Of a stretch of 64,000 nucleotides of DNA, positions 1 to 9,378 are shown piece after piece. The position numbers and the translations under genes are program-made. Within the stretch, counting starts at the first letter, position 1. The number at the start of each line of letters is the position of its first letter. Source of the DNA: Pseudomonas fluorescens. GTDB taxonomy: Bacteria; Pseudomonadota; Gammaproteobacteria; Pseudomonadales; Pseudomonadaceae. Location: positions 372,001-436,000 of the forward strand of contig NZ_CABVIX010000002.1 in assembly GCF_902498185.1 (NCBI RefSeq), written 5' to 3'. The notes beneath the pieces were generated by a model. That model did not search any database. It saw only the letters and a program-made list of their open reading frames with translations, and was not told the origin of the DNA.

Positions 1-622
1 TCCGCTGGGCAAGGTGGTGTGCATAGGCCGCAACTATGCCGAGCATGCCAAGGAGTTGGACAACCCGATCCCGAGCGAGCCGCTGCTCTTCATCAAGCCC
101 GGCAGTTGCGTGGTGCCGCTCGTGGGCGGCTTCAAGATTCCGACTGACCGTGGTTCGGTGCACTATGAGGCCGAAATTGCGGTGCTGCTGGGCAAGCCAC
201 TGTCGCAGCATCCCACCGAGGAAGAGGTGCTCGATGCCATCTCCGGTTTTGCACCGGCACTCGACCTGACCCTGCGTGACGTACAGGCCAAGCTCAAGGA
301 AAAGGGCCTGCCGTGGGAGCTGTCCAAGTGCTTCGACGGAGCCTGCGTGCTGCCGCCCTTCATCGCCGCCGGTACCTTCGAGGACCTGACCGACATTGGC
401 ATTCGCCTGACCATCAATGGCGAAGTGCGTCAGGACGGCAACAGCGCGCTGATGCTCAATCCGATTGTCCCGATCATCCAGCACATCGCCACGCACTTTT
501 CCCTGCAGCCTGGTGATGTGATCCTGACCGGCACGCCGGTGGGCGTCGGCCCGCTGAACCCGGGCGATGAACTGGTGCTGGAGCTGCCAGGCGCCAGCCG
601 TTTCGAGAGCCGGGTTCTCTGA
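1..622 (+). CDS. Fumarylacetoacetate hydrolase family protein (5' end cut by window)
   Basis: This is the C-terminal part of an FAH-superfamily enzyme, which usually hydrolyses or decarboxylates acylpyruvate or beta-diketo acids with a divalent metal. The reading frame is open to the window edge, so the true start lies upstream; the first in-frame methionine-like codon is at 14. Visible family features are the metal-site stretch HYEAEIAVLLG, then DLTLRD, and near the end the GTPVGVGPLNPGD motif of the FAH core. Residues cover nearly the whole YcgM-type single domain (about 220 aa), so only a few residues are missing. A hairpin with a T-run follows the stop. Substrate cannot be told from sequence; YcgM-like acylpyruvase is the nearest guess. 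Confidence 0.85.
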   Translation, partial: PLGKVVCIGRNYAEHAKELDNPIPSEPLLFIKPGSCVVPLVGGFKIPTDRGSVHYEAEIAVLLGKPLSQHPTEEEVLDAISGFAPALDLTLRDVQAKLKEKGLPWELSKCFDGACVLPPFIAAGTFEDLTDIGIRLTINGEVRQDGNSALMLNPIVPIIQHIATHFSLQPGDVILTGTPVGVGPLNPGDELVLELPGASRFESRVL

Positions 623-631
623 CCTGACATG

Positions 632-661
632 GGGTGACAGCCTTGTGCTGTCATCCTTTTT
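632..661 (+). terminator. Rho-independent terminator after the FAH gene
   Basis: The stem TGACAGC (635-641) pairs with GCTGTCA (647-653) around a CTTGT loop. The stem can be extended by G-C/G-T pairs to 632-656, and a run of five T follows at 657-661. It lies 10 bases after the stop at 622. Confidence 0.8.
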
Positions 662-789
662 CCCTACTTCCTGAGGCTTTTGCCACTTTTTTCACCAACT
701 TGCCGGATAATACTCTGGTTGTGTCACGTGCCCATGCCGGCGAAGTGCTGTGAAAAGACCGGCAAGAACCCTCAGGAACATTCTTCATC

Positions 790-1716
790 ATGGCTTTCCC
801 TTCCAGTGCTTCCAAGCCTGGCGCGCACAAGCGCCGACCCTTTCGACGCTGGCTGCTCTGGCTGGCAGCTGCAGCGGTCATTGGCTACGGCGTGGCGATT
901 GCCATGCACTGGGACGACCGCGGACTGCTGTGGGTGAAAGAGGGTTTCGAAGGCCCGGTGACTCAGAAAGAGAGTATCTGGCTGCCCGACTATCATGTCG
1001 ATATCGACGCCAAGGTGCTGCCGGGCATGGAGGACGATGAGGCGTCTGATCTTTCCTACAATCCGCAGACCCGCACGCTGTTTGCTGTCATGGGCAAGCA
1101 CCCGTTTCTGGTCGAGCTGACCCTGGACGGCGATGTGCTGCGCAAGATCCCGCTGCTCGGCTGGAGCAACCCCGAAGGTGTGGCCGTGCTCGAAGGCGGG
1201 CAGGTGGCGATCGTCGATGAGCGTCGCCACGACATGACCGTGGTCAGGGTCGATGCCCGCACCACCACGCTCAACCGCGCCGACTACACGCCCTATGACC
1301 TGGGGGAGTCGGTCAAGAGCAACAAGGGCTTCGAGGCAGTGGCCTGGGACCCGGCGCGCCAACGTATCGTGATCGGCGAAGAGCGCCCCCCCAAGCTCTA
1401 CGTACTGGACAGCGATGGCCGCAGCCCGCTGGCGGGCGAGAAGCGCCACCTCCCCAGCACCGAGTTGGACCTGCGCAACCTCTCCGCGCTGAGCGTCGAT
1501 CCGCGGACCGGGCACTTGCTGATACTTTCCGCCGACTCGAACATGCTGCTCGAGCTCGATGAGCACGGTGAGCAGGTCAGCTTCATGACCTTGCTGGGCG
1601 GTTTCAATGGCCTGAGCGACACCTTGCCGCGTGCCGAAGGCGTGGCCATGGATGGGCAGGGCGACCTCTACATGGTCAGCGAACCGAACCTGTTCTACCG
1701 TTTCCGCAAGAACTGA
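790..1716 (+). CDS. SdiA-regulated (YjiK-type) beta-propeller protein, first of two tandem copies
   Basis: The 308-aa protein belongs to the SdiA-regulated/YjiK family, predicted beta-propellers exposed on the periplasmic side; the biochemical role is unknown. After a basic N-terminus (KRRPFRRW) there is one hydrophobic segment at about residues 22-37, either an uncleaved anchor or a signal peptide. The rest carries propeller-like repeats, including EGVAV, NKGFEAVAWD, RNLSALSVDP and the C-terminal AEGVAMDGQGDLYMVSEPNLFYRF. The ATG at 790 gives the membrane segment the usual length. The next gene (1808) encodes a paralogue with the same order of motifs, so the pair is a tandem duplication. Confidence 0.8.
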   Translation: MAFPSSASKPGAHKRRPFRRWLLWLAAAAVIGYGVAIAMHWDDRGLLWVKEGFEGPVTQKESIWLPDYHVDIDAKVLPGMEDDEASDLSYNPQTRTLFAVMGKHPFLVELTLDGDVLRKIPLLGWSNPEGVAVLEGGQVAIVDERRHDMTVVRVDARTTTLNRADYTPYDLGESVKSNKGFEAVAWDPARQRIVIGEERPPKLYVLDSDGRSPLAGEKRHLPSTELDLRNLSALSVDPRTGHLLILSADSNMLLELDEHGEQVSFMTLLGGFNGLSDTLPRAEGVAMDGQGDLYMVSEPNLFYRFRKN

Positions 1717-1807
1717 CAGCATCATCAGATTTTTCGCATAGTGGCATTAAGCTTTACTTCAGCTGACGCGTGGTTAGATTCGTCCACCTCCAACCGAGTC
1801 TTCCCTC

Positions 1808-2719
1808 ATGCGCCCTGTGTTCCGTCTGCCTCGTGTCCTGCTCTTCATTGTCCTGCTCGCCCTTCTGCTGGGTGGGGTGGCCGGGCAGGAGTTCCGCTTG
1901 TTCGAACGGAACTGGTTCAATCTCAAGACCTGGTGGCAGCCGGCCGAAGACAGCATGGCACTGGACCGCTACCGGGTAGTGATCGAGGCGCAGGTCGTCG
2001 ACGGGGTGGATGACGATCTCTCCGCGCTGACCTACGATCCGGACCGCAAGAGCCTGTTCACCGTCACCAACGCCCGCTCCGAACTGATCGAACTGTCCCT
2101 GGCCGGGCGCATATTGCGCCGCGTGCCGCTGACCGGCTTTGGCGACCCGGAGGCGGTGGAGTACGTGGGGCCCAATACCTATGTGATCACCGACGAGCGC
2201 CAGCAGCGCCTGATTCGGGTACGCCTGCACGACGACACGACCCTGCTCGATGCCAAGGATGCTGAAGAGCTGGCCCTGGGTATCGGCCTGAACGGCAACA
2301 AGGGCTTCGAAGGCCTGGCGTACGATTCGGCAGGCAAACGGCTGTTCGTGGCCAAGGAGCGTGATCCGATGCAGATCTACGAGGTGAGTGGTTTTCCCCA
2401 CGACAACCCCGGGCAACCCTACGCCGTGAGCGTGGTGCAGGATTCCAGGCGGGATTCGCGGTTGTTTGTGAGGGACCTTTCGAGCCTGCATTTCGACGAG
2501 CGCAGCGGGCATTTGCTGGCGCTCTCGGACGAGTCGCGGCTGGTGCTGGAGCTTGATGTGAAGGGGAGGCCGCTGAGCACTCTGTCGTTGCGCCAGGGTT
2601 ACCAAGGGCTCAAGCGGACTGTGCCGCAGGCCGAAGGCATCGCGATGGACGGGGCGGGGACGATCTATCTGGTGAGCGAGCCGAACCTGTTCTATGTGTT
2701 CAGCAAGCCCGCCGAATGA
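1808..2719 (+). CDS. SdiA-regulated (YjiK-type) beta-propeller protein, second tandem copy
   Basis: The 303-aa paralogue of the preceding gene has a short N-terminal hydrophobic segment (about residues 8-24, LLFIVLLALLLGGVAG) followed by the same propeller signatures: DDLSALTYDPD, DPEAVEYVG, NKGFEGLAYDSAG, RDLSSLHFDE and AEGIAMDGAGTIYLVSEPNLFYVF. Probably it is anchored in the inner membrane with the propeller in the periplasm. Only 91 bases separate it from the upstream copy, so co-transcription is likely. It converges on rpiA, with a 38-bp perfect palindrome between them. The family name refers to the E. coli member's control by SdiA; nothing here shows quorum-sensing control. Confidence 0.8.
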   Translation: MRPVFRLPRVLLFIVLLALLLGGVAGQEFRLFERNWFNLKTWWQPAEDSMALDRYRVVIEAQVVDGVDDDLSALTYDPDRKSLFTVTNARSELIELSLAGRILRRVPLTGFGDPEAVEYVGPNTYVITDERQQRLIRVRLHDDTTLLDAKDAEELALGIGLNGNKGFEGLAYDSAGKRLFVAKERDPMQIYEVSGFPHDNPGQPYAVSVVQDSRRDSRLFVRDLSSLHFDERSGHLLALSDESRLVLELDVKGRPLSTLSLRQGYQGLKRTVPQAEGIAMDGAGTIYLVSEPNLFYVFSKPAE

Positions 2720-2735
2720 TCATCGGCTCTCGATC

Positions 2736-2773
2736 GTGCCTGTGTGAGCTGGCGCGCCAGCTCACACAGGCAC
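2736..2773. repeat. Perfect 38-bp palindrome between convergent genes
   Basis: The left arm GTGCCTGTGTGAGCTGGCG (2736-2754) is the exact reverse complement of 2755-2773 with no loop. It lies between the stops of the second SdiA-regulated gene and rpiA. There is no T-run on either side, so it is not a textbook intrinsic terminator. It may act as a bidirectional hairpin end, or be a relative of the REP-type palindromes common in P. putida. Confidence 0.75.
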
Positions 2774-2776
2774 TGA

Positions 2777-3448
2777 TCAGACCTTCAGGGTCTTGACGCC
2801 TTCGGGGGTCCCCAGCAACAACAGGTCCGCAGGCCGCGCCGCGAACAGGCCGTTGGTCACGACGCCCACGATACCGTTGATCTGGCTCTCCAGTCCTACC
2901 GGATCGATGATCTGCATGTTGTACACGTCAAGTATCACGTTACCGTTGTCGGTCACCACGCCCTCACGGTAGACCGGGTCACCGCCCAGCTTGACCAGTT
3001 CGCGCGCCACATGGCTGCGGGCCATCGGGATCACTTCGACCGGCAGCGGAAAGGCGCCCAGTACTGGCACCAGCTTGCTGGAGTCGGCGATGCAGATGAA
3101 AGTCTTGGCCACGGCCGCGACGATCTTCTCACGGGTCAGGGCTGCGCCGCCGCCCTTGATCAGGTTCAGGCGCTCGTCGCTTTCATCGGCGCCGTCGACG
3201 TAGAACTCCAGATCGCTGACGGTGTTGAGTTCGTAGACCGGGATGCCGTGGCCCTTGAGGCGGGCCGCGGTCGCTTCGGAGCTGGCGACCGCGCCGTCGA
3301 AGGCGGTCCTGTGCTGGGCCAGGGCGTCGATGAAGCAGTTGGCGGTCGAGCCGGTGCCGACGCCAACGATGCTCTTGGCATCGAGCTTGGGCAGAATGTA
3401 GTCGACAGCGGCCTGAGCGACAGCCTGTTTGAGTTGGTCCTGGGTCAT
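2777..3448 (-). CDS. rpiA: Ribose-5-phosphate isomerase A
   Basis: RpiA interconverts ribose-5-phosphate and ribulose-5-phosphate in the non-oxidative pentose phosphate pathway in the cytosol. The 223-aa length is standard. Diagnostic motifs are [15 protein letters not shown] (phosphate loop, about residues 29-43), the DGADE motif, and [14 protein letters not shown] with the catalytic acid/lysine region. The gene is transcribed away from ilvA; the 144-base gap between them must hold both promoters. Its 3' end faces the palindrome at 2736-2773. Confidence 0.97.
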   Translation of the reverse strand: MTQDQLKQAVAQAAVDYILPKLDAKSIVGVGTGSTANCFIDALAQHRTAFDGAVASSEATAARLKGHGIPVYELNTVSDLEFYVDGADESDERLNLIKGGGAALTREKIVAAVAKTFICIADSSKLVPVLGAFPLPVEVIPMARSHVARELVKLGGDPVYREGVVTDNGNVILDVYNMQIIDPVGLESQINGIVGVVTNGLFAARPADLLLLGTPEGVKTLKV

Positions 3449-3592
3449 GCGGGCTCCGGAAGGGGCGGGAGTACTGAAAGCGGCCTAGTATACCGGCAAG
3501 TGGCGGCAAAACCTCGGCTTTGCTGTGGTCGCCCGACGCGACGCTGGGGTAGACTCGCAGGCCTCGTTCCGCGGCCCAGTGATGCTTTCCCG

Positions 3593-5107
3593 ATGCTCGA
3601 ACAGTACGTCAAGAAGATCCTCACCTCGCGCGTCTACGACGTTGCCGTCGAAACCCCGCTGCACGCCGCCGGGCAGCTGAGCAAGCGCCTGGGCAACCAG
3701 GTGCTGCTCAAGCGCGAAGACCTGCAGCCGGTGTTTTCCTTCAAGATCCGCGGCGCGTACAACAAGCTCGCGCAGCTGAGCCCCGAGGAACTCGCGCGCG
3801 GCGTGGTCACCGCATCGGCGGGCAATCACGCCCAGGGCCTGGCGCTCGCGGCCCGCGAGCTGGGCATCAAGGCCACTATCGTCATGCCCAAGACCACCCC
3901 CGAGATCAAGGTCGAGGGCGTGCGTTCGCGCGGTGGAAAGGTGCTGCTGCATGGCGACTCGTTCCCCGAGGCGCTGGCCTATTCGCTCAAGCTGGTCGAG
4001 GAAAAGGGCTTTGTCTACATCCATCCCTACGACGACCCGCACACCATCGCCGGTCAAGGCACCGTGGCCATGGAAATCCTGCGCCAGCATCCAGGCCAGC
4101 TGGACGCGATCTTCGTGCCGGTGGGTGGCGGCGGCCTGATCGCTGGTATTGCGGCCTATGTGAAGTACCTGCGGCCCGAGATCAAAGTGATTGGTGTCGA
4201 GCCGGACGACTCCAACTGCCTGCAGGCGGCCATGGCCGCAGGCGAGCGCGTGGTGCTGCCGCAGGTCGGGCTGTTCGCGGACGGCGTGGCGGTGGCGCAG
4301 ATCGGTTACCACACCTTCGAGATCTGCAGGCACCATGTGGATGAAGTGATCACTGTCAGTACCGATGAGATCTGCGCAGCGATCAAGGATATCTACGACG
4401 ATACCCGCTCGATAACCGAGCCTGCCGGCGCACTGGGTGTTGCCGGTATCAAGAAATATGTCGAGCTCCACGGCGTGAGCGGCCAGACGCTGGTCGCCAT
4501 CGAGTCGGGCGCCAACGTCAACTTCGACCGGCTTCGCCATGTGGCCGAGCGCGCCGAACTGGGGGAAGGCCGCGAGGCGATCATCGCCGTGACCATCCCC
4601 GAGCGGCCTGGCAGCTTCAAGGCCTTCTGCGAGGCCATCGGCAAGCGCCAGATTACCGAATTCAACTACCGCTACCATGCCGAGGGCGAGGCCCACATCT
4701 TTGTCGGCGTGCAGACCCATCCGGAAAACGACCCGCGGGTGGCACTGGTCCGGCAGCTGACCGAGCAAGGTTTCCCGGTGATCGACCTCACCGACAACGA
4801 ACTCGCCAAGCTGCACATCCGGCACATGGTGGGTGGGCATTCGGAAGGCGCGGTCGACGAGATCGTGCTGCGCTTCGAATTTCCCGAGCGCCCCGGCGCG
4901 CTGTTCAACTTCCTCAACAAGCTCGGCGGGCGCTGGAACATCTCGATGTTCCACTACCGCAACCATGGCGCGGCCGATGGGCGTGTGGTGGCGGGCCTGC
5001 AGGTGCCCGACGACGAGCGTCATCAGGTGCCTGCGGCACTGGAGGCGATTGGCTATCCATACTGGGACGAGACCGACAACCCGGCGTACCGGCTGTTCCT
5101 GGGCTGA
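3593..5107 (+). CDS. ilvA: Threonine ammonia-lyase, biosynthetic
   Basis: IlvA deaminates L-threonine to 2-oxobutanoate, the first step of isoleucine synthesis, using PLP. The ATG at 3593 gives 504 aa, the usual length of the biosynthetic enzyme; the frame is open far upstream but that part lies over rpiA. The PLP lysine is K51 in SFKIRGAYNK, and the phosphate-binding loop is GGGGL. After about residue 320 come two ACT-like regulatory domains (each opening with the ERPG pattern, as in IPERPGSFKAF and FPERPGALFNF), which in this family bind isoleucine and valine. ilvD lies in the same window (19815-21656) but not in an operon with it. Confidence 0.97.
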   Translation: MLEQYVKKILTSRVYDVAVETPLHAAGQLSKRLGNQVLLKREDLQPVFSFKIRGAYNKLAQLSPEELARGVVTASAGNHAQGLALAARELGIKATIVMPKTTPEIKVEGVRSRGGKVLLHGDSFPEALAYSLKLVEEKGFVYIHPYDDPHTIAGQGTVAMEILRQHPGQLDAIFVPVGGGGLIAGIAAYVKYLRPEIKVIGVEPDDSNCLQAAMAAGERVVLPQVGLFADGVAVAQIGYHTFEICRHHVDEVITVSTDEICAAIKDIYDDTRSITEPAGALGVAGIKKYVELHGVSGQTLVAIESGANVNFDRLRHVAERAELGEGREAIIAVTIPERPGSFKAFCEAIGKRQITEFNYRYHAEGEAHIFVGVQTHPENDPRVALVRQLTEQGFPVIDLTDNELAKLHIRHMVGGHSEGAVDEIVLRFEFPERPGALFNFLNKLGGRWNISMFHYRNHGAADGRVVAGLQVPDDERHQVPAALEAIGYPYWDETDNPAYRLFLG

Positions 5108-5145
5108 GCGGCTACGCTTGCTGCAACCCACGAGGACGCAATGAC

Positions 5146-5571
5146 ATGGACCTGCTCACCACGCTGAAGACCTTGCACGTACTCAGCCTCGTGCTGCTGC
5201 TCGGCAGCGCGCTGGGCCTGGCCCTGTGGACCTGGCGCGCACGGCAGGCAGGCGCTGCTGGCGTCCCAGGCAGGTTGCTGCATCGGCCTCGGCTGTTCTG
5301 GTGGCTGCTGATGGGTCTGTGCATCGTCGGCATGCCGTTCACCGGCTGGTGGCTGGTGCATCTGGTCGGCTGGCCGCTGGGGCAAGCGTGGATCCTGGGG
5401 TCCAGCGTGCTGTACACGATCGGCGCGTTCAGCCTGTGGTGGCTGGTGGTCAGGTTGAACCGCCTGCGGCGGGGCGAGCCCTTGGGGTTGCGCTTTACCC
5501 TGGTGCTTGCAGTGATCAGCGCGCTTTGCTTTCTCGCCATTGCCGGGCTTATGGGTGCCAGGCCAGTCTGA
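5146..5571 (+). CDS. DUF2269-type four-helix membrane protein
   Basis: This 141-aa integral membrane protein has four hydrophobic segments at about residues 5-27, 48-68, 78-100 and 117-136, and short charged loops (RARQ, RLNRLRRGE). The pattern, with an early histidine (KTLHVLS) and tryptophan-rich second helix, fits the DUF2269 family of unknown function. It lies 38 bases after ilvA on the same strand, so it may share its transcript. No catalytic motif is visible. Confidence 0.7.
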   Translation: MDLLTTLKTLHVLSLVLLLGSALGLALWTWRARQAGAAGVPGRLLHRPRLFWWLLMGLCIVGMPFTGWWLVHLVGWPLGQAWILGSSVLYTIGAFSLWWLVVRLNRLRRGEPLGLRFTLVLAVISALCFLAIAGLMGARPV

Positions 5572-5694
5572 CCACGCGCCGGACGCGGACATTACGGTCT
5601 TTTCACCTCGCCGCACATAAGCTGTGGCGGTGCGTTGCTGCGCTCGCAGGCTTTGTGGAACAATGCGGTGACATGCGTTTTCGAGATTGCTGCC

Positions 5695-6174
5695 GTGATC
5701 GACCCGGATGGTTTTCGCCCAAATGTCGGGATCATTCTGACGAATGATGCCGGACAGGTGTTATGGGCTCGGCGGATCAACCAGGATGCCTGGCAATTCC
5801 CGCAAGGGGGGATAAACCCCGAGGAATCGCCGGAAGATGCCCTGTACCGCGAGCTGAACGAAGAGGTGGGCCTGGAGCGCGAGGACGTCGAGATTCTTGC
5901 CTGCACCCGCGGCTGGTTGCGTTATCGTTTACCCCAGCGTCTGGTGCGCACGCACAGCCAGCCGCTGTGTATCGGCCAGAAACAGAAGTGGTTCCTGCTG
6001 CGCCTGGTGTCCAACGAGCAGCGAGTGCGGATGGACCTGACGCCAAAGCCGGAGTTCGATGGCTGGCGCTGGGTCAGCTACTGGTATCCGCTGGGCCAGG
6101 TGGTGACATTCAAGCGCGAGGTCTACCGACGCGCCCTCAAAGAGCTTGCCCCGCGTCTTCTGACGCGCGACTGA
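5695..6174 (+). CDS. rppH: RNA pyrophosphohydrolase (Nudix)
   Basis: RppH removes pyrophosphate from the 5' triphosphate end of mRNA, which lets RNase E begin decay. A GTG start at 5695 gives 159 aa ([13 protein letters not shown]), matching the family; an upstream ATG at 5635 would add 20 residues not expected in RppH. The Nudix box runs from [13 protein letters not shown] to RELNEEVGL at about residues 38-60. The gene stands 22 bases upstream of ptsP, the conserved rppH-ptsP pair of gammaproteobacteria, so the two are probably co-transcribed. Confidence 0.95.
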   Translation: MIDPDGFRPNVGIILTNDAGQVLWARRINQDAWQFPQGGINPEESPEDALYRELNEEVGLEREDVEILACTRGWLRYRLPQRLVRTHSQPLCIGQKQKWFLLRLVSNEQRVRMDLTPKPEFDGWRWVSYWYPLGQVVTFKREVYRRALKELAPRLLTRD

Positions 6175-6196
6175 CGACGGAGTTCGACCCCGAGCC

Positions 6197-8476
6197 ATGC
6201 TCAATACGCTGCGCAAGATCGTCCAGGAAGTGAACTCCGCCAAAGATCTCAAGACGGCGTTGGGGATCATTGTCTTGCGCGTGAAGGAGGCCATGGCAAG
6301 CCAGGTCTGCTCGGTGTACCTGCTCGATCCCGAGACCAACCGGTTCGTGCTGATGGCCTCCGAAGGCCTCAACAAGCGTTCGATCGGCAAGGTGAGCATG
6401 GCGTCCAACGAGGGTCTGGTAGGCCTTGTAGGAACACGCGAGGAGCCGCTCAACCTCGAGAACGCCGCCGGTCACCCGCGTTACCGTTATTTCGCCGAAA
6501 CCGGCGAGGAGCGTTTCGCGTCCTTCCTGGGTGCACCGATCATCCACCACCGCAGAGTGGTGGGCGTGCTGGTCATCCAGCAGAAAGAGCGCCGCCAGTT
6601 CGACGAAGGTGAGGAAGCCTTCCTGGTGACCATGAGCGCGCAGCTCGCAGGGGTTATCGCCCATGCGGAGGCCACGGGCTCGATTCGTGGCCTGGGACGC
6701 CAGGGCAAGGGCATCCAGGAGGCGCGTTTCGTCGGGGTGCCGGGCTCGCCGGGTGCCGCCGTCGGCCGCGCCGTGGTGATGCTGCCACCCGCCGACCTCG
6801 ATGTGGTGCCGGACAAGTCCGTGGATGACATCGACGCCGAACTCACGCTGTTCAACACCGCACTGGAAGGCGTGCGCGAAGACATGCGCAAGCTGTCGGC
6901 CAAGCTGGCCACCCAGCTGCGGCCCGAAGAGCGCGCGCTGTTCGATGTCTACCTGATGATGCTCGAAGACGCCGCCCTCGGTGGCGAGGTGGTGCAGGTC
7001 ATCAAGACTGGCCAGTGGGCCCAGGGTGCCTTGCGTCAGGTGGTGACCGAGCACGTCAACCGCTTCGAACTGATGGACGATGCCTATCTGCGCGAGCGGG
7101 CCTCCGACGTCAAGGACCTGGGCCGGCGCCTGCTGGCCTACCTGCAGGAAGCCCGCCAGCTGTCGCTGGTCTATCCCGACAACTCCATCCTGATCAGCGA
7201 AGAGCTTACTCCCGCCATGCTTGGCGAGGTGCCCGAGGGCAAGCTGGTCGGCCTGGTCTCGGTGCTCGGGTCGGGCAACTCCCACGTCGCGATCCTGGCC
7301 CGGGCCATGGGTATCCCCACGGTGATGGGCGTGGTCGATCTGCCGTATTCGAAGGTCGACGGCATCGACATGATCGTCGACGGCTACAAGGGCGAGGTGT
7401 TCACCAACCCCAGCGAAGCGCTGCGCAAGCAGTACAGCGAAGTCGTCGAGGAAGAGCGCCAGCTGGCCCAGGGCCTGGACGCGCTGCGCGAGCTGCCGTG
7501 TATCACCCCCGATGGCCACCGCATGCCGCTGTGGGTCAACACCGGGCTGCTCGCCGACGTAGCCCGCGCCCAGCAGCGCGGCGCCGAAGGCGTTGGCCTG
7601 TACCGCACCGAAGTGCCCTTCATGATCAACCAGCGCTTCCCGAGCGAGAAAGAGCAGCTGGCAATCTACCGTGAGCAGCTGGCGGCTTTCCACCCGCTGC
7701 CGGTCACCATGCGCAGCCTCGATATCGGCGGCGACAAGGCGCTGTCGTATTTCCCGATCAAGGAAGACAATCCTTTCCTCGGCTGGCGGGGTATCCGCGT
7801 TACGCTTGACCACCCAGAAATTTTCCTCGTGCAGACGCGCGCCATGCTCAAGGCCAGCGAAGGCTTGAACAACCTGCGTATCCTGCTTCCGATGATCTCT
7901 GGCATCCACGAGCTCGAAGAAGCCCTGCACCTGATCCATCGCGCCTGGGGCGAGGTTCGCGACGAAGGCACCGACGTGCCGATGCCACCGGTCGGGGTGA
8001 TGGTCGAGATCCCCGCCGCGGTGTACCAGACGCGGGAGCTGGCGCGCCAGGTGGACTTCCTGTCGGTGGGCTCGAACGACCTGACCCAGTACCTGCTGGC
8101 CGTCGACCGCAACAACCCGCGTGTCGCCGACCTTTACGACTACATGCACCCTGCGGTGCTGCAGGCCTTGCAGGCCGTGGTTCGCGATGCCCATGCCGAA
8201 GGCAAGCCGGTGAGCATCTGTGGCGAGATGGCCGGCGATCCCGCTGCTGCCGTACTGTTGATGGCCATGGGCTTCGACAGTTTGTCGATGAACTCCACCA
8301 ACCTGCCCAAGGTGAAGTGGATGCTGCGCCAGATCAACATGAGCAAGGCCCGGGATTTGCTGGCCGAAGCCATGAGCCACGACAACCCGCAGGTTATCCA
8401 CAGCTCGCTGCAGCTGGCGCTAAAGAATCTGGGGCTGGCGAGGATGATCGGGCCTGGGGCGGACAGGCCTCTCTAG
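6197..8476 (+). CDS. ptsP: Phosphoenolpyruvate-protein phosphotransferase EI-Ntr
   Basis: EI-Ntr starts the nitrogen phosphotransferase relay: it autophosphorylates from PEP and passes phosphate to NPr and then EIIA-Ntr, a regulatory chain linked in Pseudomonas to carbon/nitrogen balance and polyhydroxyalkanoates. The 759-aa protein has an N-terminal GAF domain (about residues 1-165, ending before GLGRQGKG), the EI N-domain, the phosphohistidine loop GSGNSHVAILARAMG (His near residue 363) and a C-terminal PEP-binding barrel with GVGLYRTE and the CGEMAGD motif. Length and order are typical. Confidence 0.97.
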   Translation: MLNTLRKIVQEVNSAKDLKTALGIIVLRVKEAMASQVCSVYLLDPETNRFVLMASEGLNKRSIGKVSMASNEGLVGLVGTREEPLNLENAAGHPRYRYFAETGEERFASFLGAPIIHHRRVVGVLVIQQKERRQFDEGEEAFLVTMSAQLAGVIAHAEATGSIRGLGRQGKGIQEARFVGVPGSPGAAVGRAVVMLPPADLDVVPDKSVDDIDAELTLFNTALEGVREDMRKLSAKLATQLRPEERALFDVYLMMLEDAALGGEVVQVIKTGQWAQGALRQVVTEHVNRFELMDDAYLRERASDVKDLGRRLLAYLQEARQLSLVYPDNSILISEELTPAMLGEVPEGKLVGLVSVLGSGNSHVAILARAMGIPTVMGVVDLPYSKVDGIDMIVDGYKGEVFTNPSEALRKQYSEVVEEERQLAQGLDALRELPCITPDGHRMPLWVNTGLLADVARAQQRGAEGVGLYRTEVPFMINQRFPSEKEQLAIYREQLAAFHPLPVTMRSLDIGGDKALSYFPIKEDNPFLGWRGIRVTLDHPEIFLVQTRAMLKASEGLNNLRILLPMISGIHELEEALHLIHRAWGEVRDEGTDVPMPPVGVMVEIPAAVYQTRELARQVDFLSVGSNDLTQYLLAVDRNNPRVADLYDYMHPAVLQALQAVVRDAHAEGKPVSICGEMAGDPAAAVLLMAMGFDSLSMNSTNLPKVKWMLRQINMSKARDLLAEAMSHDNPQVIHSSLQLALKNLGLARMIGPGADRPL

Positions 8477-8500
8477 CCCAGGCACACGCAAGGCATCGCG

Positions 8501-9247
8501 TCACACCGTCAACTCGATTTCGCCCAAGTGCCCGCCGAATGGCCCGAAGCTGCGCTCGATCAGCTGACGGCGTCCTTTAGCATCGACAATCAGCACCGTA
8601 CTGGCCCGCGTCCCGTAGTTCTGGCTGGCAATGAACACGCTCGACAACAACCGTTCGGTCGCAAGGCCAACGCCGGTCTGCGGCAGCTCGGCATCGGCCA
8701 CTTGCGTGTCATCGGCCAGCAGGTTCATCAAGCGCTGTGCCCGGGGATCGTCCAGTACTTCCCGCAAGCCCTCACGGGCCTTGAGCAGCTTGGGCCAGGG
8801 CGTGTCGAGCCCGGCGTTCGACAGCCCGTACACGCCTGGCTCCAGCAACCGTGGCGCCACGTCCTGCGCGTGCAGGAAGCCCAGCTGCCGCGTATCCCCG
8901 ATCAGCAGGTTGAACCCGGAGTACTGCGCACTGCGCTGGGCGACTTCGTCAAGATAGTCTTCGACCCCCAGCTCCCCGCGCAGATACGCCGCTACCAGCT
9001 CGCCACGTGACCGGGCCCCCGGCGGTTGCTGAGGATCACGGATATTGGTCAGCGCGGCAAAGCGTCCACCTGGCCCGACCCCGAGCCAGGTGCCGCCTGC
9101 TTCGAGGTCGCGCCCGGCGTACACGCCGGGCGCATCTTCCCAGGCCGCCAAGGCCTGCGCAGGGCGCGCATGAAACTCGTCGCGGTTGGCCGCAACCACC
9201 AGCGGCAGGGCATTCCCGGGCCGCCAGGCAAAGACGATCAGGCACAT
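8501..9247 (-). CDS. NRDE (TANGO2-like) family protein
   Basis: The 248-aa protein starts MCLIVFAW and carries the signature AANRDEFHARP at about residues 19-29, which defines the NRDE/TANGO2 family (an Ntn-hydrolase-like fold with Cys2 as candidate nucleophile). Members of TANGO2 have been tied to heme handling, but the bacterial substrate is unknown. It converges on ptsP (24-base gap) and is divergent from the TauE/SafE gene. The ATG at 9247 places Cys directly after Met, which supports this start. Confidence 0.85.
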   Translation of the reverse strand: MCLIVFAWRPGNALPLVVAANRDEFHARPAQALAAWEDAPGVYAGRDLEAGGTWLGVGPGGRFAALTNIRDPQQPPGARSRGELVAAYLRGELGVEDYLDEVAQRSAQYSGFNLLIGDTRQLGFLHAQDVAPRLLEPGVYGLSNAGLDTPWPKLLKAREGLREVLDDPRAQRLMNLLADDTQVADAELPQTGVGLATERLLSSVFIASQNYGTRASTVLIVDAKGRRQLIERSFGPFGGHLGEIELTV

Positions 9248-9378
9248 AGGTTGACCTCTGTGTTTTCGCTCACTTTACTCATAGCCGACACATCCATCCA
9301 TACGCTGTCCGACTCTTCACTAGAGGCCCAGTGCCCGCTTCCGTTACCATGCCGGATCGTTTTTCCAGGGGACGTCGT

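Noticed and set aside
3485..5131. Long minus-strand open frame opposite ilvA
   Set aside because: High-GC shadow of ilvA; no domain and no separate ribosome site.
6137..8401. Open frame of 754 codons on the minus strand opposite ptsP
   Set aside because: It mirrors the codon bias of ptsP; the translation is rich in His, Gln, Val and Gly with no recognisable domain.
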